From positions 1 through 9,381 of the forward strand of contig JAJCYN010000159.1 in assembly GCA_029262915.1 (NCBI GenBank): 9,381 nucleotides of DNA, read 5' to 3'. Below the pieces are notes generated by a model. That model was given only the letters and a program-made list of their open reading frames with translations. It was not told the DNA's origin and did not search any database. Below are positions 1-7,778 of the stretch, piece after piece. The position numbers and the translations under genes are program-made. Numbering within the stretch: the first letter of the stretch is position 1; every line of letters begins with the position of its first letter. This DNA comes from Flavobacteriales bacterium. GTDB lineage: Bacteria > Bacteroidota > Bacteroidia > Flavobacteriales_E > Vicingaceae.

Positions 1-1659
1 TTCCTTATCATGTTCAACAACAATTATTGAGTTACCAATATCTCTTAATTCTTTTAAAGAAGTAATTAATTTCTGATTATCCCTTTGATGTAAACCAATA
101 CTTGGTTCATCTAAAATATAAAGCACATTAACTAGCTGAGATCCTATTTGAGTAGCTAATCTAATTCTCTGAGCTTCTCCACCCGACAAGGTTCTTGAAC
201 TTCTATTTAACGACAGATAAGTTAACCCTACGTCTAATAAAAATTTAACTCTCGTATTAATTTCTTTTAATACTTCTTTAGCTATCACTTGCTGATTTTT
301 AGAAAGTTTTTCCTCCAAAGTAGAAGACCAAGCATAAAGCGATTGTAAATCCATATTGGCAATTTCTGCAATTGATTTATCATCAATTTTAAAATACATT
401 GCATCCTTTTTCAATCTACTTCCTTCACAAGTTAAACAAGTTACTTTATTCATAAAATTGTTTGCCCATCTCCCTATCGACTTACTTTTGTTTTCTTCAA
501 ACTGACGAATTATAATATTTATAATTCCTTCAAACTCTATATTATAATCAGATGTAACACCAGCAAATTCTTGTTGAATGGTTAGGGTTTCTGTAGAACC
601 ACTTAGTAAATAGTTTATAGCTTCTTCTGAAATTTCTTTAATTGGAGTATTTAGCGTAAATCCATATTTCTGACCAATTGCCTCGATCTGTTTAAACGTC
701 CAATTGTTTTTGTATTCTCCTAAAGGAACAATTCCTCCCTTTTTTATTGTTGAATTCTTATTTGGAATAATTTTTTTAATATCAATTTCAGAAACCAACC
801 CTAATCCATTGCATTTTTTACATGCTCCATAAGGTGAGTTAAAGGAAAATAAATTAGGGGCTGGCTCATCGTAAGATATTCCTGTCGTTGGGCACATCAA
901 GTTTTTACTGAGAAGTGAGTACTTATTATCCTCAACATCAAAAACCATAATAGATCCTTTGCCATGTTTCATTGAAACAATAACTGAGTCAGAGATGCGT
1001 TTTTTATCTTCTTTCCTAACTTTAATTTGATCAATTACAATCTCAATATTATGAGTTTTATAACGATCCAATTTCATTCCCGAAGTTATATTTGTTAACA
1101 CCCCATTAATTCTAACTTTTACAAATCCTTGTTTTGATATTTGATTAAATAATTCCTGATAATGTCCTTTTCTTCCTCTAATAACTGGGGCTAAAATAAT
1201 TAGTTTCTTATTGTCATACTTTTCAATTATTAAATCTGTAATTTGAGCAGTGGTGTATTTAACCATCTTTTCTCCTGTATTATAGGAATAAGCTTCAGAA
1301 GCTCGGGCAAACAGCAATCTGAAAAAATCATAAACTTCTGTGATAGTACCAACAGTAGATCTTGGGTTTTTACTAATGGTTTTCTGCTCTATCGCAATTA
1401 CCGGGCTCAACCCACTAATCTTATCTACATCTGGTCGCTCCATTGTTCCCAAGAAATTTCGAGCATAAGCGGAAAATGTTTCTAAATACCTTCTCTGACC
1501 TTCTGCATAAATTGTATCAAAAGCTAAAGATGATTTCCCACTTCCACTCACTCCTGTCATTACAACAAGTTTATTCCTTGGAATTTTAACAGAAATATTT
1601 TTAAGATTATGAACTCTTGAACCTATTACATCAATAAATTCTTCTTTATTGTCAATCAT
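1..1659 (-). CDS. uvrA: Excinuclease ABC subunit A (UvrA), N-terminal 553 codons, cut by the window edge
   Basis: UvrA is the damage-sensing ABC-type ATPase of nucleotide excision repair; it works as a dimer that loads UvrB onto lesions. The frame opens at an ATG at 1659-1657 ([11 protein letters not shown]...) and stays open to base 1. Visible in order: Walker [10 protein letters not shown] (about residues 36-44); the UvrA-typical [21 protein letters not shown]; the UvrB-binding and insertion regions; a zinc-finger-1 region at 256-283 in which the second Cys is Thr (CPTT...CKKC); CLTCEGSRL; the ABC signature LSGGEAQR (from 491); Walker B with LDEPSIGLH (D517, E518); and the H-loop VEHD (H550). 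The second ATPase half, roughly 390 residues judging by family length, lies outside. The start fits the family because the conserved SRVHNLKNI segment begins within the first 20 residues. It overlaps the preceding transferase gene by 8 nt, so it is probably translated from the polysaccharide-operon mRNA. Confidence 0.97.
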   Translation of the reverse strand, partial: MIDNKEEFIDVIGSRVHNLKNISVKIPRNKLVVMTGVSGSGKSSLAFDTIYAEGQRRYLETFSAYARNFLGTMERPDVDKISGLSPVIAIEQKTISKNPRSTVGTITEVYDFFRLLFARASEAYSYNTGEKMVKYTTAQITDLIIEKYDNKKLIILAPVIRGRKGHYQELFNQISKQGFVKVRINGVLTNITSGMKLDRYKTHNIEIVIDQIKVRKEDKKRISDSVIVSMKHGKGSIMVFDVEDNKYSLLSKNLMCPTTGISYDEPAPNLFSFNSPYGACKKCNGLGLVSEIDIKKIIPNKNSTIKKGGIVPLGEYKNNWTFKQIEAIGQKYGFTLNTPIKEISEEAINYLLSGSTETLTIQQEFAGVTSDYNIEFEGIINIIIRQFEENKSKSIGRWANNFMNKVTCLTCEGSRLKKDAMYFKIDDKSIAEIANMDLQSLYAWSSTLEEKLSKNQQVIAKEVLKEINTRVKFLLDVGLTYLSLNRSSRTLSGGEAQRIRLATQIGSQLVNVLYILDEPSIGLHQRDNQKLITSLKELRDIGNSIIVVEHDKE

Positions 1660-2725
1660 CTACAGATTTGTTAATGTTCTTTTTAGCTATTACGAATAGA
1701 ATTCCAAAAACAATTAAAAAATAGGTAATAAAAATAGCCGTATAGATGTGACTCCATACTTTTATACTCGATATAACATAAACAACGATTCCTGATGAAA
1801 TAATTGAAATTAAAGCAATTACTGCCGCCACTTGCTTTTCCGTTAAACCAAGGTAAGATAAATGATGAGTTGTATGATCCTTTCCTCCAATAAATGGAGA
1901 ACTACCTTTACTTATTCTTTTAACTACAACCGTTGTTGTATCTACTATAGGAATTATAAAAGACAATAATGGAATTAATAATTGGCGTGAAATAGAAAAC
2001 TCTACTGTTGTAACCGGATTCCATAAATAGTTAATACTAAGAGCAGCTAACAAAACTCCTAAATATTGACTTCCTGTATCTCCCATATACATTTTGGATG
2101 GATTCCAATTAAAATATAAAAAACCTAGTAAAGCTGCTAGTAATCCAATTGTAATAGTTGTTCCAACGCTATCTGTTTCGTTGTTAATTAACATTAAAAA
2201 TAATATAGTAAAACTAATAACAATTGAAACAATAGTGGTTATTCCATCCATATTGTCAAGCATATTGATAGAATTCATTAATCCAACAACCCATAATATT
2301 GTGATCGAATAGTTAAGAATATTACTTTCAAATATGTTGATATAAGTACCTGAATAAATAAGGATTACTCCACATAAAATTTGAGTTAAAAATTTCAATA
2401 CAGGGCGAGTATTGTATGCATCATCAGATAAACCCATTAAAAACCCTAATGATGTTGCCCCAACTATACCTGTAAATCTAAAATCTATATTACTACCTGA
2501 GTAAGAGAAAATAAAGGAGTGGAGGATAATAGACAATAAAAATATGATATAAAAAGTTAAGCCTCCTAGGGCAGGTTTTACCTGATCACTCCATCTAATA
2601 ACTGTTTCTTTATCATTTCGAATACCTAACGTTTTAACAAACCTCAACATTATACTATTAATCAATACGGAAAATAATAGTGCTCCTAAAAAAAATAATA
2701 TGTGCTTCCAAGAGAATAAATGCAT
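1652..2725 (-). CDS. WecA/TagO-like undecaprenyl-phosphate sugar-1-phosphate transferase
   Basis: A 357-residue integral membrane protein of the MraY/WecA/TagO superfamily (glycosyltransferase family 4 in the Pfam naming). These enzymes move a sugar-1-phosphate, usually GlcNAc-1-P, from a UDP-sugar to undecaprenyl phosphate and so start a lipid-linked polysaccharide. About ten hydrophobic segments are spread over the chain. Family motifs visible: the Mg-binding pair SDDAYNTRP (D101, D102); NSINMLDNMDG (151-161); the cytoplasmic loop NWNPSKMYMGDTGS (206-219); a late Asp in PIVDTT (D262); and a His-rich GGKDHTTHHL loop (280-289). The His loop and the MGDTGS loop resemble WecA/TagO more than MraY, and the polysaccharide neighbours also argue against MraY, which normally sits in the mur/fts cluster. 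The ATG follows the rfbC stop codon with no gap (TAAATG), and the 3' end overlaps uvrA. The sugar cannot be read from sequence; GlcNAc or a 2-acetamido sugar is the default inference. Confidence 0.9.
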   Translation of the reverse strand: MHLFSWKHILFFLGALLFSVLINSIMLRFVKTLGIRNDKETVIRWSDQVKPALGGLTFYIIFLLSIILHSFIFSYSGSNIDFRFTGIVGATSLGFLMGLSDDAYNTRPVLKFLTQILCGVILIYSGTYINIFESNILNYSITILWVVGLMNSINMLDNMDGITTIVSIVISFTILFLMLINNETDSVGTTITIGLLAALLGFLYFNWNPSKMYMGDTGSQYLGVLLAALSINYLWNPVTTVEFSISRQLLIPLLSFIIPIVDTTTVVVKRISKGSSPFIGGKDHTTHHLSYLGLTEKQVAAVIALISIISSGIVVYVISSIKVWSHIYTAIFITYFLIVFGILFVIAKKNINKSVDD

Positions 2726-3268
2726 TTAAAATGGAGTTACATATTGATTGAAACTTTGTGCTTTTTCATCTTTTTCTGATAATATAGGGTTATCAATTCC
2801 CCAATTAATATTCAAATCTTTATCATTCCACACTATAGAATCCTCCGAATCTTTATTGTAATAATCACTACACTTATAAGAAAAAATAGTATTGTCTTCT
2901 AGTGTTAAAAAACCATGAGCAAACCCTTCTGGAACATAAAACATTCTCTTATTATACATTGATAGTTCCGTAGCATAATGTTGTCCATAAGTTTTAGAAT
3001 TCTTTCTTAAGTCAACTGCTATATCTAACACACTTCCTAGTATTACTCTAATTAATTTAGCCTGTGAAAACGGAGGCTTTTGAAAATGTAACCCTCTCAA
3101 TACATTTTTTTGAGATAAGGATTGATTATCTTGTACAAAAAAATGTTTTACACCACTTCTTTCAAATTCATTCTTATTATAAGACTCATAAAAATACCCC
3201 CTGTCATCTTCAAATACATTGGGTTCAATAATAATGAGTCCCTCAATCTCTACATTAATAAATTTCAT
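2726..3268 (-). CDS. rfbC: dTDP-4-dehydrorhamnose 3,5-epimerase
   Basis: A 180-residue cytoplasmic cupin-fold enzyme of normal family length (about 180-185). RfbC/RmlC epimerises C3 and C5 of dTDP-4-keto-6-deoxyglucose, the third step to dTDP-L-rhamnose; relatives serve other dTDP-deoxysugars. Signature stretches: EDDRGYFYESY near the N-terminus, FVQDNQS, NVLRGLHFQ with the catalytic-base His (H61), LGSVLDIAVDLRKNS, YVPEGFAHGF (111-120), FSYKCSDYY with the expected catalytic Tyr (Y131), and ILSEKD near the end with the Asp (D167) that pairs with the His in characterised RmlC enzymes. It starts 5 nt after the wzc-like stop codon and abuts the transferase gene. Its partners rfbA, rfbB and rfbD are not in the window, so the final sugar could be rhamnose or another deoxyhexose; the epimerase assignment itself is firm. 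Confidence 0.94.
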   Translation of the reverse strand: MKFINVEIEGLIIIEPNVFEDDRGYFYESYNKNEFERSGVKHFFVQDNQSLSQKNVLRGLHFQKPPFSQAKLIRVILGSVLDIAVDLRKNSKTYGQHYATELSMYNKRMFYVPEGFAHGFLTLEDNTIFSYKCSDYYNKDSEDSIVWNDKDLNINWGIDNPILSEKDEKAQSFNQYVTPF

Positions 3269-3273
3269 TGAAA

Positions 3274-5727
3274 TTATTTTTTCCTACCAAATATCCCACT
3301 CAAAAAGCTTTTTTTTTCTTTAGGTTCATCTTCATAATAACCGCCATAACCATAACCGTAACCTCCTCCATAACCGTAACCTCCCCCATAACCATAACCA
3401 TAACCTCCTCCATAAGCACTTTTACCGTGATCTACAGCATTCAAAATAATAGACAAGTTATTTACTCCATTATCCATAATAAGTCTATCCACATTATTCA
3501 CAAAATATTTTTTGGAATATTCATTTTTAAAAACATAGATAGGGTAATCAGCCTTTTTAAGTATATCCATCGCATCAGAAACTAAGCCTATTGGGGGGTT
3601 ATCTATGATTACAAAATCATATTCAATTTGTAATTCCTTAACAATATTATCTAACTCCCCATTTATTATAAGCTCTGACGGGTTTGGTGGGATTGGTCCA
3701 GAAGTTATAAAATCTAAATTTTCTAATTCGCTATGATGTATACATTCCGATATTTCTTTACTTTTTATTAAAAGGGTACTCATTCCTACAGTATTTTCAA
3801 CACCAAAACCTAAATGGATTTTAGGTTTTCTCATATCTAAATCCAAGATCACGACTTTCTTTCCAGAATAAGCAATAATTCCTGCAATATTAATTGCACA
3901 AAATGTTTTACCTTCACCAGATACTGTTGAAGTTACGGCTAATAATTTTTTACCGTGAGTATCAGAAATGAACTGCATATTTGAACGGATAGCTCTAAAT
4001 GATTCAGCAATTATTGATTTTGGATTTTTATTCACCACTAACTGCGAAACAGGGATGTCGTGTTTATATTTTGGAACAATACCCAAAACGCTTACGCCAG
4101 CATAAGAATGTCTTATAATTTCATCAATAGAAGAAATTGTGTTTTTCATAATATACTTCACTAGCAGTAATATTAAACTCAAAACAGCCCCTATAATAAA
4201 TCCAAAAAGAATAAAAATCTTTTTCTTAGGATAAACTGCCTCAGTTGGAATTAATGCTCTATCTAATATTATATGCTGTGTAACGAATCCTGCATCAGAA
4301 ATAGAATATTCAGTTCTTTTTTCCATTAAAAGATTGTAAAATTTTTCATCTAAAGAAAGTACTCTTTGTAACCTTGCATACTCTAATTCTTGAGCTGGAA
4401 CGTTTAAAAATTTTTTTTCAACTTCTTTAATTTTAATTAATATTTCAGCCCGTTTTGCTGTTAATTTATTTATGGATGAATTAATGCTTTCATAAAGTAC
4501 TTTTTTCTGTACCTCTATTCTATGGTTCAGTGACTTTACAGCTTCACTATCTTTTGTCACTTCGAATTGTAAATTTTCTTTTTCTAATAACAACTCTTTT
4601 AGGCTCGTAATTGAAGTCATTATTCCTCCAGCATAATCCGTTCCTGCTAAAATCGATAACAAATCATACACATTAATATCTTTACTATTATTAGAAGAAA
4701 TTGATTTTTTAATCTCTCTCAATACTTTATTTTTTATGTCTACATCAAATAATTCATTCTCTAATTTATTGCTTCTATCAAAATAAATCGTTGATCGATC
4801 AATAGTAGAAAAATTAGTGCCCTGCTGAAATTCTTGAATTTTATTCTCTGAACCCTTTACTTTATTATAGTACTTATCTAACTGAAAATCTATAAATTGA
4901 AGTGCTTTTTTAGAACTTTTACTTCTTTCTTCAATATCATAATCAATATATTCTAGAGCAATAGCAGTAACGATATCTCTTGCTTTTTCCGGATTAAAAT
5001 CTTGAAATGCAATATTAACCGTTTTAGCATTAGGATTCATTGGAAAAACTACTAGCCGACCAATGTATTCATTAGTTAAATTTTCGTAATTATTAATTTT
5101 AAAAAATAAACTACCATCTTTAAGGTTTCCATAATCTTTAAAATTTTCCTTTCGCAAAAGGGTTATTTTTAAATCTACCTTTGGATGATTAATAGTAGTA
5201 TTGATTTCAAATTCACCAATTAACTTATTATTTTGTATTAATTTAAACTTCAAATCGTTCGTAAATTCTATGAAAAATGGCAGACCAATAACAGTAGAAT
5301 CTTTTATGACGTAATCTACCTTAAAAGGAGAAGATCTATACAATTCATTAATTAATATCTCCCCTTGTTTATAGTAGCTTACATCAATAGGCATTCTATG
5401 CAAAGCTCTTCTGAATAGCAATTTAGACTTAAGTATTTCAACATCTTTTGCAAGACTATTGGTTTCCTGAAATTCATTAACATTTAAGACTTTATTTGCT
5501 GTATTAATAGAGTTTACCTGATAAGTTAATCTTGACTCATAAACAGGTGCTGTATATCTTAAATAAACATACGTTGCAGATACGCATATTGCAATTATAA
5601 CAACAAACCAAATTAAATTTCGTTTTAATAAATGGAAAAACAATATTGGATCAGACTCTGTATTAAGGTTTGACCTTTTTCTTGCTTTTGCTTCGTTTAT
5701 AGTACCTGAAGAACTATCTTCTTCCAT
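3274..5727 (-). CDS. Wzc/GumC-like polysaccharide co-polymerase fused to a tyrosine autokinase (BY-kinase)
   Basis: An 817-residue inner-membrane protein expected to control chain length and export of capsule or exopolysaccharide with the Wza-like protein encoded just upstream. Layout: cytoplasmic start; transmembrane segment about 38-57; a long periplasmic Wzz/GumC region (about 60-500) with helical, probably coiled-coil stretches around 270-450; a Pro-containing YPKKK junction before the second transmembrane segment (about 503-525); then the cytoplasmic kinase. Kinase motifs: SFRAIRSNMQF (576-586), Walker A SGEGKT (603-608), Walker A' ILDLDMRKP (627-635) and Walker B VIIDNPP (706-712). The tail carries 11 tyrosines in a Gly-rich run (772-798), the expected autophosphorylation cluster, followed by a basic end (FGRKK). 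Family knowledge: autophosphorylation and dephosphorylation of such clusters govern oligomerisation. The ATG lies 9 nt past the wza-like stop; no other start precedes the first membrane segment. A matching tyrosine phosphatase gene is not in the window. Confidence 0.94.
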   Translation of the reverse strand: MEEDSSSGTINEAKARKRSNLNTESDPILFFHLLKRNLIWFVVIIAICVSATYVYLRYTAPVYESRLTYQVNSINTANKVLNVNEFQETNSLAKDVEILKSKLLFRRALHRMPIDVSYYKQGEILINELYRSSPFKVDYVIKDSTVIGLPFFIEFTNDLKFKLIQNNKLIGEFEINTTINHPKVDLKITLLRKENFKDYGNLKDGSLFFKINNYENLTNEYIGRLVVFPMNPNAKTVNIAFQDFNPEKARDIVTAIALEYIDYDIEERSKSSKKALQFIDFQLDKYYNKVKGSENKIQEFQQGTNFSTIDRSTIYFDRSNKLENELFDVDIKNKVLREIKKSISSNNSKDINVYDLLSILAGTDYAGGIMTSITSLKELLLEKENLQFEVTKDSEAVKSLNHRIEVQKKVLYESINSSINKLTAKRAEILIKIKEVEKKFLNVPAQELEYARLQRVLSLDEKFYNLLMEKRTEYSISDAGFVTQHIILDRALIPTEAVYPKKKIFILFGFIIGAVLSLILLLVKYIMKNTISSIDEIIRHSYAGVSVLGIVPKYKHDIPVSQLVVNKNPKSIIAESFRAIRSNMQFISDTHGKKLLAVTSTVSGEGKTFCAINIAGIIAYSGKKVVILDLDMRKPKIHLGFGVENTVGMSTLLIKSKEISECIHHSELENLDFITSGPIPPNPSELIINGELDNIVKELQIEYDFVIIDNPPIGLVSDAMDILKKADYPIYVFKNEYSKKYFVNNVDRLIMDNGVNNLSIILNAVDHGKSAYGGGYGYGYGGGYGYGGGYGYGYGGYYEDEPKEKKSFLSGIFGRKK
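3334..3414 (-). repeat. In-frame Tyr/Gly-coding low-complexity repeat in the kinase tail
   Basis: On the coding strand this stretch consists of imperfect 6-nt units of the TAYGGT type mixed with 9-nt GGAGGAGGT-type units. It encodes residues 772-798 of the Wzc-like kinase, with 11 Tyr and nearly all the rest Gly. Unit lengths are multiples of three, so gain or loss of a unit keeps the frame and changes only the number of tyrosines. The units differ at third codon positions (TAT/TAC, GGA/GGT/GGG), so this is not a fresh perfect duplication. Confidence 0.8.
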
Positions 5728-5736
5728 TTAATTAAT

Positions 5737-6507
5737 TTAGTTATTTATATTATTAATTACTATTAATAATGTTAATGTACTGGCAATTAAGCTTACAATA
5801 GGTGCAATATCTCTAACTAATTCCTGCAAATAATCAGAGCGAGGCTCAACATAAATAATATCATTTGCTTGCAACACAAAATCAGATTGTTTAACTCCTT
5901 CCAGTGTACTAAAATCGAACAAATACACTTGTGGGTCTTTTAAATTACCTCTAATTAATTTAATTCTTTTCGCTTTTGCCAATTTTGTCAAACCACCAAC
6001 CGCCCCTAGAGCCTCTAAAAGCTTCATATTATCATTTATAAGCGGTACTATTTGAGCTTTACTGCTCCCTCCAGGAAAAACAGTTACCCTTTTATTTATT
6101 ACTTTAACCTGCACAAAAGGTTTAATGTAATATTTTGCATATTGTTCTTCCAATAAAGCTTCAACTTCTTTAATTGTTTTACCCTTTAATTCTATTCTCC
6201 CAAGTATAGGAAGCTTTGTTTGACCATCAAACTCAACCAAATATTGGATGTTAATACCACCAGAATTTGTTCCTTGTTGCTCTTTTATGGCTGTAAAATC
6301 TACCAATAAACTACCATTATTAGTGTACAATTTAAATTCAATAATATCACTAGGAGAGATAATATACTCAGTAGATGAATTTGTTGGTGGAGCATCATAG
6401 TCGTAATTCTTCCCTGTCTTCATCATTACATTGGAATTATAATTACATGAAAATAATGAAATTATAATTACAGCCAATAAAATATTTTTTAATCTATTAA
6501 TATTCAT
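5737..6507 (-). CDS. Wza-like polysaccharide export outer-membrane lipoprotein
   Basis: A 256-residue secreted lipoprotein of the polysaccharide biosynthesis/export family. Wza-type proteins form the outer-membrane channel that docks onto Wzc. The N-terminus has a basic start, a hydrophobic core and a lipobox LFSC with the acylated Cys at position 21. The export domain spans about 46-138 (YIISPSDIIEFKL, then VEFDGQTKLPILGRIELKG, then a helix ending in YIKPFVQVKV). One SLBB-type domain follows (about 140-221), with FPGG where many homologues have a V-x-G-x-V strand, a helix LLEALGAVGG, and the closing strand ANDIIYVEP. A hydrophobic C-terminal segment (about 232-252) is the likely membrane-spanning helix. 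It is much shorter than E. coli Wza (379 residues), with one SLBB repeat rather than several. It begins a tight run (9 nt to the kinase gene) after the only sizeable gap. An AGAAGG sequence abuts the ATG directly, too close to act as a normal ribosome-binding site. Confidence 0.93.
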   Translation of the reverse strand: MNINRLKNILLAVIIISLFSCNYNSNVMMKTGKNYDYDAPPTNSSTEYIISPSDIIEFKLYTNNGSLLVDFTAIKEQQGTNSGGINIQYLVEFDGQTKLPILGRIELKGKTIKEVEALLEEQYAKYYIKPFVQVKVINKRVTVFPGGSSKAQIVPLINDNMKLLEALGAVGGLTKLAKAKRIKLIRGNLKDPQVYLFDFSTLEGVKQSDFVLQANDIIYVEPRSDYLQELVRDIAPIVSLIASTLTLLIVINNINN

Positions 6508-6532
6508 CCTTCTATTTCTTTTTAGAATTTAA

Positions 6533-6540
6533 CAAATCTA
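6533..6540 (-). promoter_or_regulatory. Candidate Bacteroidota -7 promoter box upstream of the wza-like gene
   Basis: The 62-nt gap 6508-6569 is the only real intergenic space in the window. On the minus strand it holds TAGATTTG, an exact match to the TAnnTTTG -7 consensus of Bacteroidota primary sigma factors, ending 25 nt before the wza-like ATG. A start a few bases downstream would give a leader of about 20 nt. No good TTG/TTTG -33 element sits at the usual spacing; the nearest candidate is a GTG about 20 nt upstream, so strength is uncertain. A near-copy, TAGATTTT, lies 10 nt further upstream. I see no terminator hairpin in the gap, so the promoter, if real, would add to read-through rather than start a separate unit. 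Confidence 0.4.
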
Positions 6541-6569
6541 TTAAAATCTATGGGAAAATACACACATTT

Positions 6570-7778
6570 TCAATTATTGTTTAGTAACGATAAGTAAAGG
6601 TTTCTCATATCATTAACCAAACGTGAGTAATGAAATTTCTTTTTTACAAAATCCCAACCTTTTTCTCCCATTTTTTTTCTTAATCTGTCATCTTCAATTA
6701 ACTTCAAAATTGCTTCTATAAACTGATCCAAATTGTTGGATTTAGTTATAAAGGCAGTTTCATTTTTTAAAACTATATTTTCTACCCCGCCAACATTGGT
6801 AGTAACTATTGGTTTATTTGAAGCTTGAGCTTCAATTAAACTAACAGGTGTTCCTTCATTAAGCGAAGTTAAAGCAATAATATCCAAACCAGCATTTGCC
6901 CAATCTACATCTTTAATCCAAGAGGTTAATGTTACCATTGCTGGTCTTTGGTTATTGCTCCATTCAACATAGTCAAGGTCTATACGTTTTAACAAGTTAA
7001 TTAGTTCACTTTTTTCTTCTCCATCTCCAATAATAAATGTGCGTATCTTTTTAGAAGTTTTCTTTTTTACTTCATTTATTACATTGATAAAAAGTTGATG
7101 ATTTTTTATAGGAACTAAACGTCCAATAATTCCAATAGCTATTTCATCATCAGTAATTTGATATTTCTCACGAAAAGACCTACGCTTTTCTTCTACATTT
7201 TCTTGAAAACGATCTAAATCAAAGCCCAAAGGAATTACTGTTAATTTATCTTTTTTACATATTTTATGATCCTGCCAAAGTTCTTTTTTTTGAATATCAC
7301 TTATGGCTATTATTTTATCAGATTTTTTTGCCAAATGGCGTTCAATATTTTTATAAAACAATGTTTTTGTTTTCCCAAAATATGAATGGAAAACGTGTCC
7401 GTGAAATGTATGAACAACAATAGGCACTTTACATTTAGCTGCAGCTAAACGACCAAGTGTTCCAGCTTTTGAAGCATGAGTATGCACAATATCTGGTTGA
7501 TACTCCTTTATTATTTTTTTAATTTTTTGATACGCTTTTTTATCATCTTTAAAACTAATACTTCGCTGCATTTCAGGAATCACTACTGGAGTTATCCCCA
7601 GCTTTTCTAGAATGAATTCCGAGCTTTCTTCTTCTTCATATTTAACACCTCCAACTAGTAAAGTTTCAAATTCTGGCTCTAAATATTTCGTTAAATAAGC
7701 AGCATTAAAAGTCGGCCCACCTAAATTGAAGCGATTAATAATCCTTAATACTTTAATTTTCTTGTTTTTCCTTTCCAC
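6570..7778 (-). CDS. GT4-family glycosyltransferase
   Basis: A GT-B fold, retaining glycosyltransferase (CAZy GT4 type, glycos_transf_1 C-terminal domain), expected to add a sugar to the lipid-linked repeat unit at the cytoplasmic face. From the GTG at 7778 it has 402 residues. Visible features: first strand and glycine loop KVLRIINRFNLGG (about 9-21); IVHTHASKAGTLGRL (about 97-111); IGRLVPIKN with the phosphate-contacting Arg and Lys (R220, K225); IIGDGEEK (about 249-256); and EGTPVSLIE, a clean E-x7-E motif (E308, E316), followed by KPIVTTNVGGVENI. No membrane segment is evident. Start choice: the frame also allows GTG codons at 7805 and 7802 (9 or 8 extra residues), but the 7778 GTG overlaps the upstream TAG by one base (TAGTG), has AGGA just ahead at 7785-7782, and puts the conserved first strand close to the N-terminus as in relatives. 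No ATG is available. Donor and acceptor sugars cannot be read from sequence. Confidence 0.9.
   Translation of the reverse strand: MERKNKKIKVLRIINRFNLGGPTFNAAYLTKYLEPEFETLLVGGVKYEEEESSEFILEKLGITPVVIPEMQRSISFKDDKKAYQKIKKIIKEYQPDIVHTHASKAGTLGRLAAAKCKVPIVVHTFHGHVFHSYFGKTKTLFYKNIERHLAKKSDKIIAISDIQKKELWQDHKICKKDKLTVIPLGFDLDRFQENVEEKRRSFREKYQITDDEIAIGIIGRLVPIKNHQLFINVINEVKKKTSKKIRTFIIGDGEEKSELINLLKRIDLDYVEWSNNQRPAMVTLTSWIKDVDWANAGLDIIALTSLNEGTPVSLIEAQASNKPIVTTNVGGVENIVLKNETAFITKSNNLDQFIEAILKLIEDDRLRKKMGEKGWDFVKKKFHYSRLVNDMRNLYLSLLNNN

Noticed and set aside
1243..1485. 80-codon plus-strand open frame
   Set aside because: It lies wholly antisense to conserved uvrA coding sequence (region after Walker A) and its translation shows no domain or motif.
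2094..2312. 72-codon plus-strand open frame
   Set aside because: It is antisense to the conserved catalytic region of the WecA-like gene; composition reflects the AT-rich membrane-protein codons opposite.
3302..3317. AAAAAGCTTTTT palindrome followed by a T run, looking like a terminator
   Set aside because: It lies inside the kinase reading frame, the stem is only A-T pairs around GC, and the minus-strand order places the A run before the palindrome. The downstream gene begins 5 nt after the stop, which fits read-through.
3334..3414. CRISPR-like or tandem-repeat array
   Set aside because: Units are 6-9 nt, coding and without spacers; explained by the Tyr/Gly protein tail.
3268..3585. 105-codon plus-strand open frame rich in Thr, Ile and Ser
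   Set aside because: The Thr/Ile pattern is the reverse complement of the Tyr/Gly repeat in the kinase tail; no independent coding signal.
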